DNA of 64,000 bases, taken from contig NZ_NRRG01000005.1 of assembly GCF_016583575.1 (NCBI RefSeq), positions 1 through 64,000 of the forward strand, in the 5' to 3' direction. Position 1 is the first letter of the stretch; the number at the start of each line of letters is the position of its first letter. The stretch is from Thiocystis violacea. GTDB taxonomy: Bacteria; Pseudomonadota; Gammaproteobacteria; Chromatiales; Chromatiaceae. A program made the translations under genes and the position numbers. Below the pieces are notes generated by a model. It worked only from the letters and a program-made list of their open reading frames with translations. It was not told where the DNA came from and ran no database searches. Below, in pieces: positions 25,517-33,667 of this stretch.

Positions 25517-26767
25517 TCAGAGCGCCGGGAGACAATCGGGCGCGCAGCTCGAATTTTGCCATTGGCCCCGGAAGGGCCAGCGTTTTTCGATCATGTCGGC
25601 GAACCAGTCGGAAAACTGGACGTCCCCGGCCGACCGTTCCTCGTAAAAGCTCTGATCGCCGATGATCGTGTGACCCGTGCCCTCGCCAAGATAGAAGCGG
25701 TAATTCCAGGTGGTGAGGGCGGTCATCGACAGGGTCGAGCGCGTCTGGGTCGACCATTCCAGCCCGGAGATGAAGAGCGCGGCCGGATCGAGCCAGTGCT
25801 CGGGGGCGTTCAAATGCTTGGCGAGGTTGTAGAAGAGAATCTGCACGCCATCCAGCGCGCGGCTGTACTGCCCGAAATGGACGGCTGGGTAGCGCCAGCC
25901 CAGGGCTTGATACATCCCCATGACCAGGGTGTCGGGTCCGGAGGCGAAGGTTTCCTCCAATTCGGGCGGGAGATGCGTCCAGGCGCCCCAGACGCCCTCG
26001 GGGGTCAAGGCCCGGAGGTAGAGATCCCAGTTGATCACGCCATTCGCGGAATCCCCCAGGACGCTGACTTTCCTGGCCAAGGGAAAGGCTTGGGTCACGG
26101 CGGGAAAACTGTAGAGAACGCCGTAGCCTCCCGCGCTCGCGCCGGTCAGCACGATCTCCTCGGGCTGACTTCCCAGCGTGTCGGCGTAGTAGTCCTTGAG
26201 GATGTCGAGTACCGCCAGGACATTATCCTGTCCGCGATGGTGGATGAGCCACTGGCCGCCGCCAGGGGCGTCATAGAGCACGTCCCTGGAGCCGAAGTAC
26301 AGGTCTCCCGTGCAGTAGGGAATGAAGACCAGAGTGAACTCGCGTACCGGATTGCGGGCGTCCTGGGTGTCGGCGATTCCGCCAAGCGTGGAGAGGCTCT
26401 CGGGGGTCTCGTCGATGCCGAGATCGTAGACCGGCGATCCGGTCATGGCCGAGTCGATGCAGGTGATCGAATCCCAGCAGGCTCCGCCGCCATCCCAGAC
26501 GATCAGGAGACGTTTCGGATCGCCGGGGCGCAGAAAGAAGGAGAAATCCGTCGGGGCGGGCGCCACTGTCGTCCCCTCGGCGGTAGTGCTGACCAGGGGG
26601 CCGCCCGAGCAGCCGGGTCGAGGCGTGCCTTCCGGGTCGTTCTCCGAGGCGGGCTCGACCAGGATCCGTTGCCATCCGGCGGCGGCGTCCAGCCCGAAGG
26701 CCGCGCCCGAAACCGCGCAGGCAAGCAGCAGAACAAGCACTGGTCCAAGTTTCGATGGCGATGGCAT
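25517..26767 (-). CDS. Secreted pectinacetylesterase-like alpha/beta hydrolase
   Basis: The 416-residue protein has a signal peptide (VLVLLLACAVSGAAFG). Diagnostic segments are KRLLIVWDGGGACWD (oxyanion-type GGGxCW), FIPYCTGDLYFGS, and the nucleophile elbow LTGASAGGYGVLYSFP, matching the pectinacetylesterase/Notum family; a Cys-rich C-terminus is present. The catalytic His is likely in GTGHTIIGD. A purple sulfur bacterium is not expected to use pectin, so an acyl ester on a polysaccharide, lipid or polyhydroxyalkanoate is a possible substrate. The gene stands alone upstream of degQ. Confidence 0.8.
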   Translation of the reverse strand: MPSPSKLGPVLVLLLACAVSGAAFGLDAAAGWQRILVEPASENDPEGTPRPGCSGGPLVSTTAEGTTVAPAPTDFSFFLRPGDPKRLLIVWDGGGACWDSITCIDSAMTGSPVYDLGIDETPESLSTLGGIADTQDARNPVREFTLVFIPYCTGDLYFGSRDVLYDAPGGGQWLIHHRGQDNVLAVLDILKDYYADTLGSQPEEIVLTGASAGGYGVLYSFPAVTQAFPLARKVSVLGDSANGVINWDLYLRALTPEGVWGAWTHLPPELEETFASGPDTLVMGMYQALGWRYPAVHFGQYSRALDGVQILFYNLAKHLNAPEHWLDPAALFISGLEWSTQTRSTLSMTALTTWNYRFYLGEGTGHTIIGDQSFYEERSAGDVQFSDWFADMIEKRWPFRGQWQNSSCAPDCLPAL

Positions 26768-26895
26768 GGCTCTTCTCCTGAATATGGTCCCCCGTCCCTA
26801 GAAGGCTGGACCACCTCATCCATGAAATCAATGCGCCTGGCGAGACATTTCCCCGTCGACCCGGCGCGAGCCGAGCCTGGGGCGGCGACGGCCAA

Positions 26896-26921
26896 CAAAA
26901 AGCCGGGCGGGAGCCCGGCTT
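26896..26921 (-). terminator. Rho-independent terminator of the hsp20 gene
   Basis: On the minus strand AAGCCGGGC and GCCCGGCTT form a perfect 9-bp stem with a 4-base loop, followed by TTTTG. It lies about 35 bases after the hsp20 stop. Confidence 0.85.
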
Positions 26922-26955
26922 GTCGTCTCGAACCGGAGGTCGGTTCCGTTGTCGA

Positions 26956-27417
26956 TCAGGCCGCGACCGCGCGCGCGTCGGCGACCTTGGGCTCGCCGCG
27001 AATCTCGATTTTGCGGGGCTTCATGGCCTCGGGAATCTCGCGGCGCAGATCGACATGCAAGAGGCCATTCTCCAGCCTGGCATCCAGGACGCGCACGTAA
27101 TCCGCAAGCTGGAACTTACGCTCGAAACTGCGATTGGCGATGCCTCGATAGAGGAACCGACGGCCTTGCTCCTCGTCGTCGGGACGTCCGCCTGACACCG
27201 TGAGGATATTCTCCTTGACCTCCAGCCCCAGATCCTGCTCGGAGAAGCCGGCCACCGCCATGGTGATGCGATAGTCGTTCTCGCCGCTGGCCTCGATGTT
27301 GTAGGGAGGATAACCGCCCGCCTCGGACCGATAGGCGTTCTCGAGCGCCGAGGTCATCCGGTCGAAACCGATCATGGAGCGGAAGAGCGGTGAAAAATCG
27401 ATGCTGGTCATGAACAT
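26956..27417 (-). CDS. Small heat shock protein (Hsp20/IbpA family)
   Basis: The 153-residue protein starts with MFMTSIDFSPLFRSMIGFDRM, as IbpA-like proteins do. It contains an alpha-crystallin domain (YNIEASGENDYRITMAVAGFSEQDL to LENGLLHVDLRREIPEAMKPRKIEI). It holds unfolding proteins for refolding by DnaK/ClpB. The ATG at 27417 follows GAGAG by 4 bases; a second ATG lies 6 bases on. A good promoter lies about 85 bases upstream and a terminator follows, so it is a single-gene transcript. The long 5' leader could hold a thermosensor, but I did not verify a structure. Confidence 0.93.
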   Translation of the reverse strand: MFMTSIDFSPLFRSMIGFDRMTSALENAYRSEAGGYPPYNIEASGENDYRITMAVAGFSEQDLGLEVKENILTVSGGRPDDEEQGRRFLYRGIANRSFERKFQLADYVRVLDARLENGLLHVDLRREIPEAMKPRKIEIRGEPKVADARAVAA

Positions 27418-27500
27418 ATTCTCTCTATGAGCAATATGGAAAGGCGCGTTCACAATGAACCGCGTGGGAAACAAGCCTCGGTCGAGCGCTTGTGTTATGT

Positions 27501-27529
27501 AAACTAAGGTTCGATACCCGGCTTGTCAA
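27501..27529 (-). promoter_or_regulatory. Candidate sigma70-type promoter for hsp20
   Basis: On the minus strand TTGACA (27529-27524) and TAGTTT (27506-27501) are separated by exactly 17 bases, with CTTGAC overlapping the -35 as in some heat-shock promoters. It lies in the gap between mobA and hsp20. Confidence 0.55.
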
Positions 27530-27552
27530 GAGGTGTGCCTGAAAATCTTATG

Positions 27553-28203
27553 TCAAGTTATTCGCGGCGCGGAGGGCGGTGATTCGGGGTCGGTATTGGC
27601 CGGCCAGACGTGCTCGAGCCGGCGCGCCTCGTCGGGCGAATTGATGTTGCCGAAGCGCTCGGGGCAATCCCTGAAATCGGCCAGGGCGATTCGATGCCGG
27701 GTCTGCCAGTGCTCGACCTTGCGTTCGCCGGAAGCAAGAAAACGCTCCAGGTCATCGGCGAATGACACAGGCAGAAGCGCGTGGAGCGATTGCCGGCGCT
27801 CGCCATCCGTGGCCACGGCCAGATCCGCGTTCCGCTCGACCAGCGCCTGGACGAGCCGTTGGGCCAGATCCAATGGCGGCCGGGGGGCGTCGCAGGGTAG
27901 GGTCAGGATCCATGGGGTTCGAGCCGCCCGCAGGCCGGCGAGCAGGCCGGCCAGCGGTCCCTGGAAGCCCGCCATCGAATCCGCGATGACCGGATAGCCA
28001 TAAGCGGCGTAGCGCTCGATGTTCCGGTTGGCGCTGATCAGCAGGGTGCCGACCTGGGGCGCCAGCGCCTCGATGCACCACTCCACCAGGGGGCGGCCCG
28101 CGAAGGGTCGCAGCCCCTTGTCCTCGCCCCCCATGCGACGTGCCTGGCCGCCCGCGAGGATGAGGCCGGTGATCGCGTCGCGATTCGGGGGGCCGTCGCT
28201 CAC
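27553..28203 (-). CDS. mobA: Molybdenum cofactor guanylyltransferase
   Basis: The 216-residue protein begins with the GTP-binding signature ITGLILAGGQARRMGGEDKGL and contains FQGPLAGLLAGL and LPCDAPRPP with the metal-binding Asp. MobA attaches GMP to molybdopterin to form bis-MGD for the DMSO-reductase enzyme family. Its ATG overlaps the stop of the upstream carbonic anhydrase gene by 4 bases, so the two are cotranscribed, although their functions are not obviously linked. Confidence 0.92.
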   Translation of the reverse strand: MSDGPPNRDAITGLILAGGQARRMGGEDKGLRPFAGRPLVEWCIEALAPQVGTLLISANRNIERYAAYGYPVIADSMAGFQGPLAGLLAGLRAARTPWILTLPCDAPRPPLDLAQRLVQALVERNADLAVATDGERRQSLHALLPVSFADDLERFLASGERKVEHWQTRHRIALADFRDCPERFGNINSPDEARRLEHVWPANTDPESPPSAPRIT

Positions 28204-28937
28204 TCGACGATGACGCGTGCGTTGAGATTCTGGATCGGGCGGTTGTTCGGATGACCCATGACGCGCGCGAAGCGGTTGATCTGCTCATGGGAGGCCGTTA
28301 CCGGATGCTTCATCACCAGCCAGGCGACGCCCTCGGAGCAGGGTGGGGTGGTCAAGGATCCATCGAATCGGTAGTAATCGCGGTCCTTGGGCAAGAGCTC
28401 CTCGGCCGATACCTTGATGGGGAGGTGGACGCCGGTATCGGCCTGTTCCGGAATGACCGACCAGGGATTGGCCAACAGGCCATTCTCGGTGCCTGCCTCG
28501 ATCATGACCGCGATCACGGCCAGATGACCGTCCTGGTCGGCGTGAACGAGATGGGCCTCCATCGGGAATTCCTTGCCCGAGATGTGATTCTCGCTCGGGG
28601 TATGGAAATGGAATTGCTTCAACTCGTAGTCACGGCCGTCGAGCGTGATGGTGCTGCCGGCCTCGTAGTCGATCTGAATCGTGTGTCCGTTGTTGACCTC
28701 GTCGCGGCCGCCCGGTCGGTAATGAAAGCCGATCGGAGGCAGTTGGGAGTCGACGAAGCCGGTCAGATCCACGGGTGACTGGTGCTTGCCGTTCTTGCAG
28801 AGACTGAAGCTCGGGTCGAGTTCGCCCCAATGATCCGGAGCCTCCGCGCCGACGTAGCCCCAGTGCGCGCCATGCTCGACCGCCAGGGCCGAGCCGGCGG
28901 TGGCCAGTAAGAGTGCCAGGATCATTGGTTTGTTCAT
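28200..28937 (-). CDS. Periplasmic alpha-carbonic anhydrase
   Basis: The 245-residue protein has a signal peptide (MILALLLATAGSALA), HWGYVG near the mature N-terminus, and KHQSPVDL. The zinc ligands appear in FHFHTPSENHISGKEFPMEAHLVH, and TTPPCSEGVAWLV closes the active site. It interconverts CO2 and bicarbonate in the periplasm, useful for an autotroph fixing CO2 by the Calvin cycle. It is the first gene of a two-gene unit with mobA. Confidence 0.95.
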   Translation of the reverse strand: MNKPMILALLLATAGSALAVEHGAHWGYVGAEAPDHWGELDPSFSLCKNGKHQSPVDLTGFVDSQLPPIGFHYRPGGRDEVNNGHTIQIDYEAGSTITLDGRDYELKQFHFHTPSENHISGKEFPMEAHLVHADQDGHLAVIAVMIEAGTENGLLANPWSVIPEQADTGVHLPIKVSAEELLPKDRDYYRFDGSLTTPPCSEGVAWLVMKHPVTASHEQINRFARVMGHPNNRPIQNLNARVIVE

Positions 28938-29055
28938 CGATCGCTTAACCTCGTGGTTGGTCGCGGATCCTCGGAAGGCGCCGAGGTCTCTCGCGTGGGT
29001 TTTGGACTGGTGATTATAGTCATGGGCAAGGGCGCTCGCCCTTGACGATCATGGC

Positions 29056-31617
29056 TCATCGCCGGGTGGCGGATGGATCGGCGGCGCGCCGGCGGATGCC
29101 GCCGACGATCGCTTGGGCCTCGGTGGGATCCTCCGGCCAATGATGCTTGGGGTAGCGCCCCCGCAGTTCCTTGCGAACCTCGGCGTAACCGCGCTTCCAG
29201 AAGCCGGCGAGATCCTGGGTGACCTGCACCGGTCGGCGGGCCGGCGAAAGGAGATGCAGCAGGACCGCCACGCGACCTCCACACAGACGCGGCGTCTCCG
29301 CGAGTCCGAACAGCTCCTGGAGCGGCGCGGCCAGGATCGGGATCTCGCCGCTCGCATAGTCGATCGGCCGGTTGTTGCCCGCCGGCGTGACGAAGGTCCG
29401 GGGCGCTTGGCGGTCGAGCCGCTGGTGCTGCTCCCAGGTCAGGCGATCCAGGAGGATGGTCGATAGATCGAGCCGTTGGACATCGGCCAGACGGGTCTTG
29501 TCCGCGATCCAGGGGGCGAGCCAGTCCCCGAGCCGCTCTCGCAGCCAGGCGTCCGAAAGGTCCGGCCAGTCGCCCTCGGTGTCATGCCGGCGCGCCAGTT
29601 CCACGCGCGCCTGAAACTGACGCGCCTCGCTCGACCAGACGAGCGCCGCGTCGAAGCCTTCGCGAATCCGCTCCAGCAGCCGCTCGCCGGCCTGGTCCGA
29701 TGGCGCGAGCGCGACCGCTCGCGTCGCCAGGGTGAGGGCGCCGAGCCGGGTGACCTCGCGGCAGGCGACGGCCTCGCGCTCCGCGTCCCAGGTGACCTCG
29801 CGAGCGGAGATGAGCCGATCCTCGAAGACCTGGCGCAGTTCGCCCTCCTCGATCGGTAAGGCGAGTTGGACGAGGCCATCCCGTCCGAGCGCATCCATCT
29901 TGGCCACGATCAGATAGGGATGGATGGCGAGCGCGTCGTCGCACGGCAGCCTCGCGCCCGTGCCGGAGGCCAAAAGATAGCGATCGTCCGCGCCCTCGCG
30001 TCGTCGCGCCACGCGGTCCGGGTAGGCTAGGGCGAGCAGCGCGCCCGGCGTCCGCTCCCCGATCCTCGGGGATGGGGAGGCCCTATTGGTCGGCTCGCCC
30101 AAGCCCTCGACCAGCCGCGTCAGTTGTCGCGCGACCCGCTCGACGGTCGCGAGCTGTCTCCGGTCGAACCCTGGGGGCGGGCCTGGCTCGCGCGCCTCGC
30201 GCAGGGCCTGGAGGCGCGAACCCAGATCCGCCGGGCGGCTCCGGTCGGCCCCGACGATGAAGGGATCGCGCTCCGAGATCAGGGCGCAGAGGTCGGCGGC
30301 GGTGCGCCGCTCGGCGGGCGCGGCGGCCAGGAGCATGACCGCGAGCCGGGGATGCAGGGGCAGCTCGACCATGGCGCGCCCCAGACGGCTGATGGAGTCG
30401 TGCCCGTCCAGCGCCCCGAGCGCCCGCAGCAGGTCGATGGCCTGACTCCAGGCGGGGCCGGGGGGCGGATCCAGCCAGCTTGGTTCGCTGGGATCCTTGA
30501 TCCCCCAGAGTGCCAGCTCCAGGGCCAGCGGCGCCAGGTCGGTCGCCAGGATCTCGGGGGTGCGATGCTCGGGCCGTCCCTGTTCCTGGGCGCGCGTCCA
30601 GAGACGGTAACAGACCCCCGGACCGAGACGGCCGGCGCGGCCCGCGCGCTGCTCGGCGGAGGCGCGCGGGATGGTCTCCATGACCAATCGGGTCAGGCCG
30701 GATCCGGGATCGAAGCGGGGCTTGCGGGTCAGCCCGCTGTCCACGACCACCCGAATACCCTGGATGGTGACGCTGGTCTCGGCGATGTCGGTCGCCAGGA
30801 TGACCCGGCGCCGACGCCCGTCGGTCGGAAGCAGGGCGCGATCCTGCTCGATGGACGAAAGACTTCCGTGCAGCGGCAGGATCTCCAGGTCCGCGTCACC
30901 GAGCGCGGCCAGTGGCTCCAGGGCGCGGCCGATCTCGCCCGCGCCGGGGAGGAAGGCCAGGATGTCGCCCTCATGCTCGGCCAGCGCCCGTCGGACAGCC
31001 GCGACCAGGGCGCGGACCGGATCGGTGTCCGGGGCGCGCTCGGCATAGCGGATCTCGACCGGGAAGCTCCGCCCCTCGCCGCGCAGGATCGGCGCGTCGC
31101 CCAGCAGGCGGGCGACCGGCTCGGCATCCAGGGTCGCCGACATGACCAGCAGGCGCAGGTCCGGGCGCAGGTTGCGCGCGACGTCCAGGGTCAGCGCCAG
31201 CCCCAAGTCGGATGGCAGGTTCCGTTCGTGGAACTCATCGAAGATGACCAGTCCGACGCCCTCCAGTCCGGGATCGCCCTGGAGACGGCGGGTCAGAATG
31301 CCCTCGGTGATGACCTCGACGCGGGTGCGTGGGCCGGCGCGACGCTCGAACCGGACCTGATAGCCGACGCGCTCGCCCAGCGGCTCGCCGAGCAGGCTCG
31401 CCATGCGCGCGGCGGTCATCCGGGCGGCCGGGCGGCGTGGCTCCAGCATCAGGATCCGCTGGCCGGCGAGCCAGTCCTCGTCGATCAGGGCCAGCGGCGC
31501 CCTGGTCGACTTGCCCGATCCGGTGGGCGCGCACAGAACCGCATGACCCTTTCGAAGCGCGGCGCGCAGATCGTCGAGCAGGGCCTCGATGGGGAACCCT
31601 TGGTCGGAGGAAGGCAT
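29056..31617 (-). CDS. hrpB: ATP-dependent RNA helicase HrpB
   Basis: The start at MPSSDQGFPIEALLDDL gives 853 residues, in the usual HrpB range; a frame extension to 31704 is less protein-like. It has DEAH-family motifs: CAPTGSGKST (I), FDEFHERN (II, DEFH variant typical of HrpB), VMSATLD (III), TDIAETSVTI (V) and QRAGRAGR (VI). HA2 and HrpB C-terminal domains follow. It is a putative RNA helicase of unclear role. The gene stands alone. Confidence 0.93.
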   Translation of the reverse strand: MPSSDQGFPIEALLDDLRAALRKGHAVLCAPTGSGKSTRAPLALIDEDWLAGQRILMLEPRRPAARMTAARMASLLGEPLGERVGYQVRFERRAGPRTRVEVITEGILTRRLQGDPGLEGVGLVIFDEFHERNLPSDLGLALTLDVARNLRPDLRLLVMSATLDAEPVARLLGDAPILRGEGRSFPVEIRYAERAPDTDPVRALVAAVRRALAEHEGDILAFLPGAGEIGRALEPLAALGDADLEILPLHGSLSSIEQDRALLPTDGRRRRVILATDIAETSVTIQGIRVVVDSGLTRKPRFDPGSGLTRLVMETIPRASAEQRAGRAGRLGPGVCYRLWTRAQEQGRPEHRTPEILATDLAPLALELALWGIKDPSEPSWLDPPPGPAWSQAIDLLRALGALDGHDSISRLGRAMVELPLHPRLAVMLLAAAPAERRTAADLCALISERDPFIVGADRSRPADLGSRLQALREAREPGPPPGFDRRQLATVERVARQLTRLVEGLGEPTNRASPSPRIGERTPGALLALAYPDRVARRREGADDRYLLASGTGARLPCDDALAIHPYLIVAKMDALGRDGLVQLALPIEEGELRQVFEDRLISAREVTWDAEREAVACREVTRLGALTLATRAVALAPSDQAGERLLERIREGFDAALVWSSEARQFQARVELARRHDTEGDWPDLSDAWLRERLGDWLAPWIADKTRLADVQRLDLSTILLDRLTWEQHQRLDRQAPRTFVTPAGNNRPIDYASGEIPILAAPLQELFGLAETPRLCGGRVAVLLHLLSPARRPVQVTQDLAGFWKRGYAEVRKELRGRYPKHHWPEDPTEAQAIVGGIRRRAADPSATRR

Positions 31618-31762
31618 GGCGGTTCCGCTACCGGGGTGGTTTCCATTGGGGTTGAACGCGAGCGGGTGAAATCCAACACCGCTCGCGCGATTCGGACACG
31701 GCAAGCGTCGGAAGGGCGTCTATACTCTGGGGCAGGTCAATCAACCGGATCCGACCCTACTC

Positions 31763-32479
31763 ATGGCACGTCTTCCCCGCTTCGTTATGCCCGGCTACCC
31801 CCAACACGTCATCCAGCGTGGCAACAACCGACAGCAGATCCTGTTCGAGGAAGAGGATTACTGGTTCATCTGGGACAAGATGGGCGTCGCCGCCGAGAAA
31901 TTTCAGTGCGAGGTCCATGCCTACGTGCTGATGCCCAATCACTTCCACCTGCTGCTGACCTCCCACCTGGAGAATGGCATCGGCAAGCTGATGCAGTATG
32001 TCGGCCGCTATTATGTCCAGTATTTCAACAACCGTTATGACCGCACGGGTACCCTCTGGGAGGGTCGCTATCGGGCCACGCTGGTCGATCCCAGGCATTA
32101 TCTGCTGGCCGTCGCGCATTATATAGAGGCGAACCCGGTGCGCGCGGGACTGGTCGCCAAGCCCTCGGACTATGGCTGGTCGAGCCATGGGGCCAATGCG
32201 GAAGGCAGCGACGACAAACTGATCAGTCCGCATCGCGAGTACGAGCGACTGGGCCGAAGCGCCAAGGCCCGCCGCGAACACTATGCCGCCGAGGCCGAGA
32301 CGCGGGTACCGGATTCGCTCCTCAAGGAGATCCGCGACTCCACCAACAAGGCTTGGGTGCTCGGTGGCCCAGAGTTCTGCCGGGAGGTCGAGGGTCTGCT
32401 GAACCGCCGTCCACTGCCCAGGCCGCGTGGCGGAGATCGCCGTTCCGATGCCTATCGGCGGAGCGTCGGACTCGCGTGA
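31763..32479 (+). CDS. REP-associated tyrosine transposase (Y1/RAYT family)
   Basis: The 238-residue protein carries the Y1 transposase HUH motif in VLMPNHFHLLL and the catalytic Tyr in GRYYVQYFNNRYDRTGTLWEGRY. The opening MARLPRFVMPGYPQHVIQRGNNRQ is typical. RAYTs are domesticated, single-copy enzymes thought to spread REP palindromes. No terminal repeats flank the gene; REP-like palindromes do occur at 10092 and 62551. Its stop overlaps the GTG start of the cupin gene, so an unrelated gene appears coupled to it. Confidence 0.92.
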   Translation: MARLPRFVMPGYPQHVIQRGNNRQQILFEEEDYWFIWDKMGVAAEKFQCEVHAYVLMPNHFHLLLTSHLENGIGKLMQYVGRYYVQYFNNRYDRTGTLWEGRYRATLVDPRHYLLAVAHYIEANPVRAGLVAKPSDYGWSSHGANAEGSDDKLISPHREYERLGRSAKARREHYAAEAETRVPDSLLKEIRDSTNKAWVLGGPEFCREVEGLLNRRPLPRPRGGDRRSDAYRRSVGLA

Positions 32480-32865
32480 GCCTGGACCGGGGGCTGGTTC
32501 ATTCGCCCGACGAAGCGGATGAATATTTCATGGAGGAGGGCTGTTTCATCCTGGAGTCCTGGAACCGCGCGGAGGATCCCGAGGTGTCCATCGCGCGCGC
32601 CAGGGTGCGGCCGGGGGTCACGACCCGGCGGCATCGGCTCGACGGAATCGTCGAGCGCTATCTGATTCTCGACGGTCTGGGCACGGTGGAGATCGAGGGG
32701 ATGACGCCCAGGCGTGTCGGAGCGGGCGATCTGGTCCATATCCCGGCCGGCCTGGGTCAGCGTATCCGCAACGACGGCGAGCGGGATCTGGTGTTTCTCG
32801 CCATCTGCACCCCGAGATTCCGGCCGCCGGCCTATGAGGACATCGATCCCGCGTCCGGACCCTGA
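32476..32865 (+). CDS. Small cupin-domain protein
   Basis: The 129-residue protein starts at GTG overlapping the previous stop (GTGA). HSPDEADEYFMEEGCFILESWN leads into a single cupin barrel with the pattern RRHRLDGIVERYLILDGLGTVEIEG and GDLVHIPAGLGQRI. The metal-binding His residues are partly present (RHRL, VHIP). Family members include sugar epimerase-like and sensor cupins; a substrate cannot be assigned. It is followed after 126 bases by the flavin reductase-like gene. Confidence 0.8.
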   Translation: MSLDRGLVHSPDEADEYFMEEGCFILESWNRAEDPEVSIARARVRPGVTTRRHRLDGIVERYLILDGLGTVEIEGMTPRRVGAGDLVHIPAGLGQRIRNDGERDLVFLAICTPRFRPPAYEDIDPASGP

Positions 32866-32991
32866 CCGAACCGCCGCCCTGGTTGGAAGACCGAACCGCT
32901 GTTCGTCATCCATTCATGTCATCATGTGGGCTGACGCGGTCCTGGTAGCTGATCGACCGCGCGCGCCCTCCCGAAGCAGGACCATTCCAGC

Positions 32992-33576
32992 GTGACCTAC
33001 CCAAGCATCGACGCCATCGAAGAGATTTTCCATCTCTACGATCCGCCCCTGTGGCTGGTGACGGCGCGCGCCGGTGAGCGCCGGGGCTCCCTGATCGCCA
33101 CCTCCGTCGTCCGGGCCTCGATCGTCGCCGAACGGCCCCGGATGCTGATCGCCATCGCCAGGCAGCACCATACCTGGGGGTTGATCGAATCGTCTGGCCG
33201 CTTCGCGCTCCATCTGCTGCCGGCCGACGACCTGGAGGCGGTCTGGCGCTTCGGACTCGCGACCGGTCATCGGACCGACAAGTTCGCGGGGCTGGCCATC
33301 CGGGAAACGCCGGATGGCCAGCCGCTGTATCCCGGTGCCGCCTCCTGGATGGATTGTCGCGTCGAGTGGGGGATGGACACCGGCGACCGTAGCGTCTATC
33401 TGGCCGAGATCGTCGGCGGTGGCCTCATGCTCGAAACCCCTGTGCTTACGGTCGCGGCCCTGCTGCGCGAGGCACCACCTGACCGCAAGGCCGAACTCGA
33501 TCGTCTCTACGCGCGGGACCGGGAGATCGACGCCGCCGCGATCCTGGCCTGGCGTCGGGAGCGTCCGCCGCGCTAA
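32992..33576 (+). CDS. Flavin reductase-like FMN-binding protein
   Basis: The 194-residue protein starts at GTG. The split-barrel flavin reductase pattern is visible: PLWLVTARAGERRGSLIATSVVRASIVAERPRMLIAIARQHHTWGLI, then FALHLLP. These proteins bind FMN and commonly reduce it with NAD(P)H or supply a partner oxygenase. No oxygenase gene is adjacent; pyruvate kinase follows 91 bases later. The specific partner is unknown. Confidence 0.8.
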   Translation: MTYPSIDAIEEIFHLYDPPLWLVTARAGERRGSLIATSVVRASIVAERPRMLIAIARQHHTWGLIESSGRFALHLLPADDLEAVWRFGLATGHRTDKFAGLAIRETPDGQPLYPGAASWMDCRVEWGMDTGDRSVYLAEIVGGGLMLETPVLTVAALLREAPPDRKAELDRLYARDREIDAAAILAWRRERPPR

Positions 33577-33667
33577 CACTCTCATGCACGCACTCAGGCG
33601 GTCTGTCGCCGGCCTGGGGTTCAGCCATTGTCATCTCTCGATCACTCCCTTCCGATTAGGATTCCTC

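Noticed and set aside
26146-26831. Alternative minus-strand frames inside the pectinacetylesterase-like gene
   Set aside because: Low-complexity Ser/Arg-rich translations overlapping a gene with clear motifs.
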